Origin: an uncultured Bacteriovoracaceae bacterium
GTDB taxonomy: Bacteria > Bdellovibrionota > Bacteriovoracia > Bacteriovoracales > Bacteriovoracaceae
Assembly (NCBI GenBank): GCA_913053615.1
Contig: CAJXHA010000007.1
Span: 1-32,071, forward strand
Direction of reading: 5' to 3'
Length of the DNA: 32,071 nt
Shown here piece by piece: positions 1-7,285 of the stretch (position 1 is its first letter; the number at the start of each line of letters is the position of its first letter). The translations under genes and the position numbers were made by a program. The notes under the pieces are model-generated. The model worked only from the letters and a program-made list of their open reading frames with translations, was not told the origin of the DNA and searched no databases.

Positions 1-802
1 CATTTGTAAAGTCTTCTTGTTCTTTATTAAGAATTGCTTCAACTAAATTTAAAATTAAAGATTTATTAATTAAACCTAATGAAGCATAGAGCTCTTCTTC
101 TTTAATTTTTTCACCAAGACTTAAGCTAAGAACTTGGTCTAAAAGTGATAAGCTATCCCTAACACTTCCATCACCATGATCAGCAATAATTTCAATTAAA
201 CCATCTGATTCAAACTCTATATTTTCTTTAGCCGCAATATTTTTTAGGTGACTTGTTAAAAGCTCTTTACTTACACTTTTAAAATCGAATCGTTGACAAC
301 GAGAAAGCACTGTTCCCAATAGTTTATGAGGGTCTGTTGTAGCGAAAACAAAAACAACATGTGCTGGTGGTTCTTCCAATGTTTTTAAAAGAGCATTAAA
401 AGCTCCTGTAGAAAGCATGTGAACCTCATCAATGACGTAGACCTTATACTTTCCAGAGCTTGGAAGGTATTGAACGTTTTCGATTAGCTCACGAATATTA
501 TCAACACCATTATTTGATGCGCCATCTATTTCAATATAATCAAGTGAATTCGAATTATTAATTGCAACACAAGAGTTACATTCATTACATGGATTATTAT
601 CAGTTAAGTTTTCACAACGGATTGCTTTAGCAAAAAGACGAGCGATAGTAGTTTTACCTACACCGCGGGTACCAGTGAACAAGTATGCGTGTGCAATTTT
701 CTCTGATTTGATCGCATTAACTAAAGTATTAGTTATATGAGATTGACCAATAACTTCTTCGAACTTCTTTGGTCTCCATTTTCTTGCTAGTACTTGATAC
801 AC
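1..802 (-). CDS. dnaX: DNA polymerase III subunit gamma/tau, N-terminal part (3' end truncated by window edge)
   Basis: Reverse-strand translation from a GTG start at 802 with upstream GAGGGA: (M)YQVLARKWRPKKFEEVIGQSHITNTL...AHAYLFTGTRGVGKTTIARLFAKAIRC...CNECNSC...DYIEIDGASNNGVDNIRELIENVQYLP...KVYVIDEVHMLSTGAFNALLKTLEEPP. Classic DnaX Walker A, zinc-binding cysteines and DEVH. Absent from the ORF track because it is open at the edge. Confidence 0.95.
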   Translation of the reverse strand, partial: MYQVLARKWRPKKFEEVIGQSHITNTLVNAIKSEKIAHAYLFTGTRGVGKTTIARLFAKAIRCENLTDNNPCNECNSCVAINNSNSLDYIEIDGASNNGVDNIRELIENVQYLPSSGKYKVYVIDEVHMLSTGAFNALLKTLEEPPAHVVFVFATTDPHKLLGTVLSRCQRFDFKSVSKELLTSHLKNIAAKENIEFESDGLIEIIADHGDGSVRDSLSLLDQVLSLSLGEKIKEEELYASLGLINKSLILNLVEAILNKEQEDFTN

Positions 803-900
803 ATTTCCCTCTTCAATATAACGCAAATTATAAGAGCAGAAAATCAATGTCAATGAGAGGTGCGCTAGATGTAAGGAAATAAGAAGAAGTGTTTAGAAAG

Positions 901-990
901 CGGCAATGCCCACACTATATAACAACACAGTACCGTTGCTCCCTTCCGGGCCTGGCGGAGTTCCTGGTGATATACACGTAGGCATTACCG
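901..990 (-). ncRNA. ffs: Signal recognition particle RNA (4.5S type)
   Basis: Reverse strand contains CCAGGAACTCCGCCAGGCCCGGAAGGGAGCAACGGTA (SRP domain IV consensus). Ends CGGTAATGCC / GGCATTGCCG pair. Adjacent to dnaX, as in many bacteria. Confidence 0.93.
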
Positions 991-1042
991 TCTGGCATAT
1001 TAGTAAGTTAGAAGGTGAGTGTCAATTACTCAGTGCGAAACA

Positions 1043-1102
1043 TGGCGGAGGACAAGAGATTCGAACTCTCGAGACGCTTTCACGCCTACACGCTTTCCAA
1101 GC
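1043..1102 (-). pseudogene. 3'-half remnant of tRNA-Ser (left attachment site)
   Basis: Reverse strand GCTTGGAAAGCGTGTAGGCGTGAAAGCGTCTCGAGAGTTCGAATCTCTTGTCCTCCGCCA: anticodon loop, variable arm, T-arm and CCA end of a tRNA-Ser. No D-arm or 5' acceptor follows. Matches the 3' half of the intact tRNA at 29155-29244. Confidence 0.88.
1087..1102. repeat. attL core (direct repeat copy 1)
   Basis: TACACGCTTTCCAAGC, identical to 29199-29214. Confidence 0.82.
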
Positions 1103-1159
1103 TGTTATTTTAATCTAAAAATCCTAATATTTTCAATAGTTAACGCACTTAAAATTTTG

Positions 1160-1264
1160 TGCACGCAGAATTTTGGTGCCAAAGAAATCAAATAGTTACC
1201 AAAACTTTCACCCTTGAATGCGTGCAGTTTGCGTGCAATTTTCTTCTTCAAAGATTTGCGTGCA
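1160..1264. repeat. Cluster of TGCGTGCA motifs (candidate recombinase arm-type sites, left end)
   Basis: TGCACGCA at 1160-1167; TGCGTGCA at 1219-1226, 1230-1237 and 1257-1264. 1219 and 1230 are 11 bp apart, the same spacing as the right-end pair. Confidence 0.7.
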
Positions 1265-1384
1265 CGACAGGGAAGAACTTTTATTAGCTTTCTCTAATTC
1301 AGCTTCTTGTTTCCACTTACTAAGTAGTTTAAAGACTTCTGCAGCTCTTTTAATTTCTTCTTCTGTATATTCTTCTTCAATCAT
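1208..1384 (-). CDS. Small hypothetical protein (~58 aa from internal ATG)
   Basis: ORF MIEEEYTEEEIKRAAEVFKLLSKWKQEAELEKANKSS...; its ATG (1384) lies 5 bp inside the end of the upstream HTH ORF, suggesting translational coupling. The 3' end contains the TGCGTGCA motifs. Confidence 0.45.
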   Translation of the reverse strand: MIEEEYTEEEIKRAAEVFKLLSKWKQEAELEKANKSSSLSCTQIFEEENCTQTARIQG

Positions 1385-1601
1385 TTTCCCACCAAGGCCC
1401 ACGTCTATTATCTAGCAACATTTTTCTCAATTCTTCTTTTAAATATCTATTTGATCTACCCAGTTTATAGAAGGGGACATAGCCATTACTTGTCATATTT
1501 CTAAGACGACCTACTGAAATACGAAGATAGTCAGCTGCTTCTTCTGTAGTGAGCCATTCTTGATTTTCAAAATTTTTCGAATCAGCATCTTCTAATTTCA
1601 T
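1377..1601 (-). CDS. Excisionase-like helix-turn-helix (HTH_17/MerR-like) protein
   Basis: WLTTEEAADYLRISVGRLRNMTSNGYVPFYKLGRSNRYLKEELRKML is the typical excisionase-family wHTH. ATG at 1601 preferred over 1685, which overlaps the upstream gene. Confidence 0.78.
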   Translation of the reverse strand: MKLEDADSKNFENQEWLTTEEAADYLRISVGRLRNMTSNGYVPFYKLGRSNRYLKEELRKMLLDNRRGPWWEND

Positions 1602-1608
1602 AATCTTT

Positions 1609-2049
1609 TTAAAAATCACCCCAATCACACTGTAGGCATACCAATCCGAGATCTCGCCACATCGACACAACTTTCTTTCTATCATCTACCACAAATAGCG
1701 GTGAATGTTTTCCATGTATATGTCTCTCAAATAACTCTTTCTTAACTATTGCATCATCACGGTAATCTTTTTCGGTTCTAAAATATATTGAATCAAAGTG
1801 AACATCATGATCCTTTAGCCACTTTAAAGTAACATCTTTGTGAATTTCCTCTCTTCCAGTTAGAAGAATAATCTGATATTCATTTTTAAATTTATCAACT
1901 ATGGCCTTGCACCAAATATTCAATGAATCATTCTCCATACTGGAATTAAATCTTTTCCAGTCGTTACCATCATCAAGATAGCCTCTTCTGTGGTCTATAT
2001 TAGCTAAAGTTCCATCAATATCAATTATTATACATTCATTTCTTTTCAT
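1609..2049 (-). CDS. HAD-superfamily phosphatase resembling the T4 Pnkp 3'-phosphatase domain (no kinase domain)
   Basis: IIIDIDGTLANIDHRRG (DxDGT), ILLTGREE, and VVDDRKKVVSMWRDLGLVCLQCDWGDF, closely recalling T4 polynucleotide kinase ([26 protein letters not shown]). Starts 2 bp after the upstream ATPase stop. Confidence 0.83.
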   Translation of the reverse strand: MKRNECIIIDIDGTLANIDHRRGYLDDGNDWKRFNSSMENDSLNIWCKAIVDKFKNEYQIILLTGREEIHKDVTLKWLKDHDVHFDSIYFRTEKDYRDDAIVKKELFERHIHGKHSPLFVVDDRKKVVSMWRDLGLVCLQCDWGDF

Positions 2050-2051
2050 AT

Positions 2052-4733
2052 TTAATCTACAACAGTTGCTACAGGAGTTTTATCTACAATCTCTTTACGC
2101 TTCTTAATAAGATCGTCTTTTTTCTTATTTATATCTTTAACAAACTGACTAATTGCACTTATGTCTGTTTTGATTTCATCTACCTTAGGTCGATCATCTG
2201 AAAGAGAAAGACTCTTATCGTGGCCAATCATATATTTTGAGCATTTTGACATTTCAAAGCTAATTTTTGAAAAGTCAGCATCATCAACTGTTACACCATT
2301 TAATCGTTGGGTTTGAATGCCTTGTCCAAATCGAGTGACAACTTCGTTAAAAAGTACTTCTTCAACGGTTCTTTCCCAAGTTTCTCTGATTCGACCATAA
2401 ATAATGCCTGCTTCATGGTTATAATCATCACCGTTAAGGTTTTTACTCTTCAGTGTATCAACATCATCACTTAAAGTTTTGATTCTTGCTTTAACATTCT
2501 GAGCGTGCCACGGATTTGTATTAAAAATGATTCCTGATTTCTTCCCGTCTTTTCTTATATTTTGTAGATGTGTTGGAACATTCAATTCTTTTGCGAAAAA
2601 CTCTAGATCAAACAAGAAAGCAATATCGTGGGTAAATATGACGACTTGTCTTTCTTTAGCTTCTTGTACCAATCTCTTGGCGATATTCTTTCTGTATTGA
2701 TGGTCTAAAGAAGTAACTGGGTCATCTAATATAAGTCCATTTTGGTGCTTCGCCGTATCCAGTTCAGCAAGTAGCCCAGCAAGGGATGCAATTTTTTGCT
2801 CACCTTCACTTAGTATCAAATCAATTTTACTCCTTGGAGGCATATTTGCTCCTTTTAGGCTCAATTGAAATGTTGGCTTACCATCCTTTGTAGATGAATC
2901 AATAAATAGGGGTATTTTCTCACCACCAAGTTTTGATAATTCGAGGGTTAAAGCTTTTAAAAATGTATCTTTTAAAGAGTTTGTTATGATCGAGCTTCCC
3001 TTTCTTGATATACTGGTATGGTCGAGAGCTTTTATCATTGTGTTATATTGGTCCAGAGATTTTAAATAATTGATGTAGTCAACGAAGTCACTTTTCTTAC
3101 TACTTGCTATTTTAAGAGAGTCTAATTCACTCTTTTCGTTTTTAGTTTTTTTCAGTTCTTCTGGATTAATACTCTTCTTAATTTCTTCTTTAGTTGCCTT
3201 AGTCTTTACAATTACTTGTTCAAAAATGGATATTTTACTGTCATTTGATGTGTCACAGATTAATAACTTAACATCTTCTTTTTTAATAGCATCTATAAAC
3301 GCTAGACGATATGAGTTTAGTGAGTCGAGTTTCTCTTTTAATATTTTTACATTGTCTTCAGATAAACATGTAAAATTCTGATCTAATATTTTCTTTGCTT
3401 CTATGATCTTTGAATCATGTCCCTCTAAAAAGACTTTTGCTTTATCTATTTTTACGACAATATCATCAAAATTCTTTTTTATTTTACCTTCTGCAAATCT
3501 CTTAAATGTTTCCAAACGCATTTTAGCATCAGGCACCAGGTCCTGCTGACAAAAAACACATTTAGCTGTTTCATTAGGAAATGTACTATCTGGGTAAGCA
3601 ACCTTTTCCGAAAAGTCTTTAGCTGCATCATAGAGTACTCGCCACAACTCATTGCCAGTCCCAGAAATCATTCCATCAGTACTCATGCTTTGTGATAATT
3701 CATCTAAAGCTTTTTTGCTATCGAGCTTGTTGTTTATTATCACTGAGAGGTTTTTTTGTTTTTCTTCAGAATACGACTTCTCCAGTAGATCAAAGTCAGA
3801 CTGCAGACTAGTAAGACTTGTAATTTCCTTATCTAACGCTGTTACCTTTTTCTTTATTTCAGTCTCATTGGCATCAACTATTTTTTTACTCAATGACACT
3901 AAATCACTTTCATTTTTCTCTGACCATTCTAGCTTCTTTAATAATTCGTCACTTTCAGTATCTTTTGTTATTTTTGATACATATTTATATATAGACGAGC
4001 TAAGATCAATTTTATCGAGGTTAATTTTAACTTCTTTAGGTTTCTCATTAGATAGTATATTTTTCACTTCCGAAATACAGTCTATAATTTTCTTAAAGAT
4101 ATCAGTTCCACTCGGTAAATATATTAATTCATTTTTATCGGTAACCTGAATTTTCCCACATTTATTATCATAAACGACAATCTGCTGAAGAAATTCATTT
4201 CCTTCTGCAGTATTTGACCATTCATATTGGATGACATTCTCATTTTCGGAGAACTCTAATTTAACAGACGCTTGTGTTGAAGACTGATCGTCAAATACAT
4301 TTGGAAGTACACTATCTACACTTCGAGCCTTACAACAACTCTTCAACAGCCTGCTATAACCTGATTTCCCGACACCGTTTTCACCATAAACAATAGTTAA
4401 ACCGTCTAATGCAAACTGCAGTTTTGAATCAGAGGTAAGGGCATTTACATTCGTTGGTGATTCTAATTTTCTTAATACAACTTTGCTACTTGATGCTCTT
4501 TCTATACTTGTAAAATCTGATCTGTTTATTGGAATAGCTTTTATAGATGAACTCTTACGATACCCATTCTGAGCAAGAACTATTTCTGCAATCTCTTTAA
4601 CATCTTTGTCAGTGTATTCACCAAACGAAAGTATCCTTCGGACAATATCTTGTTTCCAATCTTCCTGAGCTGTAGCCCAATCTAAAATTTCACTTAATAT
4701 TGTCATTCCAACTCCTATCTGGGCTTCATTCAA
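2052..4733 (-). CDS. AAA_13/Rad50-like ATPase (PrrC/RloC-like architecture) with CxxC motif
   Basis: Walker A GENGVGKSGYSRLLKSCCKARS; central CVFCQQDL flanked by long charged regions; signature LSEGEQKIASLAGLLAELD; Walker B GLILDDPVTSLDHQYR; FTHD switch. Confidence 0.85.
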   Translation of the reverse strand: MNEAQIGVGMTILSEILDWATAQEDWKQDIVRRILSFGEYTDKDVKEIAEIVLAQNGYRKSSSIKAIPINRSDFTSIERASSSKVVLRKLESPTNVNALTSDSKLQFALDGLTIVYGENGVGKSGYSRLLKSCCKARSVDSVLPNVFDDQSSTQASVKLEFSENENVIQYEWSNTAEGNEFLQQIVVYDNKCGKIQVTDKNELIYLPSGTDIFKKIIDCISEVKNILSNEKPKEVKINLDKIDLSSSIYKYVSKITKDTESDELLKKLEWSEKNESDLVSLSKKIVDANETEIKKKVTALDKEITSLTSLQSDFDLLEKSYSEEKQKNLSVIINNKLDSKKALDELSQSMSTDGMISGTGNELWRVLYDAAKDFSEKVAYPDSTFPNETAKCVFCQQDLVPDAKMRLETFKRFAEGKIKKNFDDIVVKIDKAKVFLEGHDSKIIEAKKILDQNFTCLSEDNVKILKEKLDSLNSYRLAFIDAIKKEDVKLLICDTSNDSKISIFEQVIVKTKATKEEIKKSINPEELKKTKNEKSELDSLKIASSKKSDFVDYINYLKSLDQYNTMIKALDHTSISRKGSSIITNSLKDTFLKALTLELSKLGGEKIPLFIDSSTKDGKPTFQLSLKGANMPPRSKIDLILSEGEQKIASLAGLLAELDTAKHQNGLILDDPVTSLDHQYRKNIAKRLVQEAKERQVVIFTHDIAFLFDLEFFAKELNVPTHLQNIRKDGKKSGIIFNTNPWHAQNVKARIKTLSDDVDTLKSKNLNGDDYNHEAGIIYGRIRETWERTVEEVLFNEVVTRFGQGIQTQRLNGVTVDDADFSKISFEMSKCSKYMIGHDKSLSLSDDRPKVDEIKTDISAISQFVKDINKKKDDLIKKRKEIVDKTPVATVVD

Positions 4734-4749
4734 AACCTAATTTTTCTTA

Positions 4750-5319
4750 TTAATTTTTTAAGATTATTTCTGGAGAATACTTCTCTACAATGGCCCTAAC
4801 AATTTTTTTATGCACAGGAGTACACCTTGAACCGAATATAATTTCTTTAACGCTTATCTTAACAAATTGCTCTGTAGAAATAACTCTATGCTCTCTTTCG
4901 TAATTCCAAGCTTTTAATTTTTTCATTAAAACTTCTTGAGGTGTAGAGTTATACTGCAAAATAGGTAAGTCATCTAAATAGGTAACAGGGCCAGAATGAA
5001 TAAAGTCGGGCCTATCTTCAATAGTTACACCAATACAAACACCTTTGTGACTATTTGCATAGTGAGACCACATAAGCATATTGTTATTATCCTTAGATAA
5101 TGAACAAATGCGATGTTTTTGCTTTTGGTTAAAAAAGTCTTTAGCCCACTTATCTATATTTTTCTCATTATCTTCATTCATAGAGTAATAATAATGTCCT
5201 TCCATTGGATCATTTAAAGTTTGAAATTGAGCTGCATACAACCTTTTATTTAGTATAATGTCTGCAAAAAACTCAAAATTATCTAATCCTCTATACTTAT
5301 AGAAAACTTCCTCTCTCAT
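4750..5319 (-). CDS. DUF2971 domain-containing protein
   Basis: YKYRGLDNFEFFADIILNKRLYAAQFQTLNDPMEGHY...RICSLSKDNNNMLMWSHYANSHKGVCIGV matches the DUF2971 pattern (NDPfe / CS / lMWsHYa..H.G). Confidence 0.8.
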   Translation of the reverse strand: MREEVFYKYRGLDNFEFFADIILNKRLYAAQFQTLNDPMEGHYYYSMNEDNEKNIDKWAKDFFNQKQKHRICSLSKDNNNMLMWSHYANSHKGVCIGVTIEDRPDFIHSGPVTYLDDLPILQYNSTPQEVLMKKLKAWNYEREHRVISTEQFVKISVKEIIFGSRCTPVHKKIVRAIVEKYSPEIILKN

Positions 5320-5377
5320 TCATCTTCCTGGATTTTGGTCACGTTATTTAAACCATCTTTTTAAGTCTTAAAATTTT

Positions 5378-5617
5378 TTATACTTCTAAATCATCATTAA
5401 CTTCTTCGATAGAAATCACTAAAGCTTTTTGAATTGTATGTGTTCCACCCATGTTATCGCCATATTCATTAACAGCACTTGGGCCTTCTTCTTCTAACTC
5501 GATAGTATCTGCATCTATTTTTGTTAGAACTCCATAGTCGTCCATAACCTGATGCAAGTTTTGAACCTTAACTTTTACATATTTTCCTAAAAACTTATCA
5601 AAATCAATCATTACCAA
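5378..5617 (-). CDS. Small hypothetical protein (79 aa), possibly Sm/SH3-like beta-barrel
   Basis: FLGKYVKVKVQNLHQVMDDYGVLTKIDADTIELEEEG...HTIQKALVISIEEV; strand-rich pattern. Overlaps the upstream DUF262 ORF by 14 bp. Confidence 0.65.
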   Translation of the reverse strand: MVMIDFDKFLGKYVKVKVQNLHQVMDDYGVLTKIDADTIELEEEGPSAVNEYGDNMGGTHTIQKALVISIEEVNDDLEV

Positions 5618-7283
5618 CCTCTTCCTGAATCATGTAACTAAACTTCTCTTCAATTAAAGCTTTTCTTGCTTCTATAAAATCTTCAAACTTTTCCATTTTC
5701 CATAAGTTTTTATCTTTGGGTATAAGATGCATATCTAGATAATTGTCATCCTTATCTGAAAACCAAACTTCAGGTAACGTGTCTGATTTACCACCAGCAC
5801 CATTCTCTCCAGCACTCAAAAGCATACAATTTGCTATCTGATCTCTGAATTCAACCTTATACTTTCTAATGTTTCGTTTACCAGTTGTGGGATTAACTTC
5901 CTTGACCTTTTTTAGGTGAGCTTGTGGAAATATGTGATCAACTTGCGGTAAGTTATTCTTATAGGCTGGTCTATAGTTGAAATCCTTATAGAGTAAATTA
6001 AAAATCATATGTATTTGTTTGGAACCATACGTGGCCTCCAAAATAGTATTTTTTGTTATATCTAGATTCCTACCATCAGCTTTTATCACGCCAAATATAA
6101 TGTCTGTGTCAAAGTCACTTAACTCAGTTATTTTTTTGGTACATTTATCAATCAAGTTATCTGGTGTTCCACTAAAAGATCCTGCTATCAAAGTTCTTAA
6201 AAAATATGTATCAAGACCTTTGGCCTTCTTCCATTTATCAGGATAGTGATATCTGAAGTAAATTACAGGAATTAGTCCCAAATACGATGGCATTGCCTTA
6301 TCTGTTCTTATATATGTTTGTGTTGCAATAAAATCCCTAACATCCAATATCGAATTGGATATATTCGTCCAGTCGTTGATTATCTGCTCTTTAGTTTTAC
6401 CATCTCTAAATTTTTCAACCTTATAGCTTGCTCCTTTATTTAATAGAGACAAGCAGGTTTTTAAAATAAAGTCCCTTGAAAAATTAAATTCAGATCCATT
6501 TAAATTCTCTAGTAGGTCTTCCATGTTTTCATCTGCGTCATCCCAAGATGATGTTAACAATGAAAATAGTAAGTCTGATTTCCCAAGACGTGTTCCACCA
6601 GAGTTGGCCCTAATAAAAATTTCTACAACATCATCATCATTATAATTCTCAGGGTTATCCACAGAATCAATTTCCTGATAGGTAATAACTTCAGATGTCG
6701 CAAAAATTGTATGTGCATTCATTAGATTGTCTTCGATTATCTCTGATTGCTCATCTGTTATATCATCAAATTTCGACAAGATATCTTTTGCCATCTGTCG
6801 TGGTTTATTTGAAAACACAACATCTTTAAATCTTACCCATGGCAATGCAACATTCTTCTTATCTATAAATTTAAATTCATATCGAATGTCATCAGGAGGA
6901 GCTTGCTTACCACTAAGAACATTAAAGTAAAGTTCTTTTTTTTCATATGAACCCTGTAGACCTATAAAAAAGCTCTGTAGTCGTTGCTGCCCATCTAAGA
7001 CTAAAAGTTTCTGTTCCTCATTTGGGATTTCATTATAGTCTGATAGCTTAGTATTTGATCTATACTTCTCAATAAAACGTCTAGTCTTGATTTCAGATTT
7101 TGTCTTCCAAACAAGAAATGTACTAATAGGGTATTCACGTAAAACTGAATCAAATAATCTTTGAATTTGATCTTCACTCCACACAAAGGGACGTTGGATA
7201 TTTGGCAACCAAAATCCACCTTCTTTTTCTGGGTTGTTTAGATAACCAACAATCTTCCTAATTGATTCTGTTTTGTTCTTCAT
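5604..7283 (-). CDS. DUF262 domain protein with C-terminal HNH-type (DUF1524-like) nuclease region, GmrSD-like
   Basis: GGFWLPNIQRPFVWSEDQIQRLFDSVLREYPISTFLVWK...LLVLDGQQRLQSFFIGLQG (DUF262 DGQQR motif); FIRANSGGTRLGKSDLLFSLL; C-terminal LPQVDHIFPQAHLKK. Confidence 0.88.
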   Translation of the reverse strand: MKNKTESIRKIVGYLNNPEKEGGFWLPNIQRPFVWSEDQIQRLFDSVLREYPISTFLVWKTKSEIKTRRFIEKYRSNTKLSDYNEIPNEEQKLLVLDGQQRLQSFFIGLQGSYEKKELYFNVLSGKQAPPDDIRYEFKFIDKKNVALPWVRFKDVVFSNKPRQMAKDILSKFDDITDEQSEIIEDNLMNAHTIFATSEVITYQEIDSVDNPENYNDDDVVEIFIRANSGGTRLGKSDLLFSLLTSSWDDADENMEDLLENLNGSEFNFSRDFILKTCLSLLNKGASYKVEKFRDGKTKEQIINDWTNISNSILDVRDFIATQTYIRTDKAMPSYLGLIPVIYFRYHYPDKWKKAKGLDTYFLRTLIAGSFSGTPDNLIDKCTKKITELSDFDTDIIFGVIKADGRNLDITKNTILEATYGSKQIHMIFNLLYKDFNYRPAYKNNLPQVDHIFPQAHLKKVKEVNPTTGKRNIRKYKVEFRDQIANCMLLSAGENGAGGKSDTLPEVWFSDKDDNYLDMHLIPKDKNLWKMEKFEDFIEARKALIEEKFSYMIQEEVGND

Positions 7284-7285
7284 GT

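Noticed and set aside
1043-1102. Functional second tRNA-Ser at the left end
   Set aside because: Only the 3' half is present; no D-arm or 5' acceptor strand upstream of the anticodon loop.
906-1118. Plus-strand 70-aa ORF
   Set aside because: It lies across the SRP RNA and the tRNA-Ser remnant on the opposite strand; no protein-like features.
3652-4149. Plus-strand 165-aa ORF and other antisense ORFs (e.g. 6019-6246, 6727-6930, 12439-12870, 16098-16409)
   Set aside because: Antisense to well-supported coding genes; Ser/Phe/Leu-rich composition typical of reverse-complemented low-GC coding sequence.
2052-4733. Firm naming as RloC anticodon nuclease
   Set aside because: The ATPase and CxxC architecture fit broadly, but I could not identify a convincing anticodon-nuclease catalytic motif in the C-terminus, and many AAA_13 proteins share this layout.
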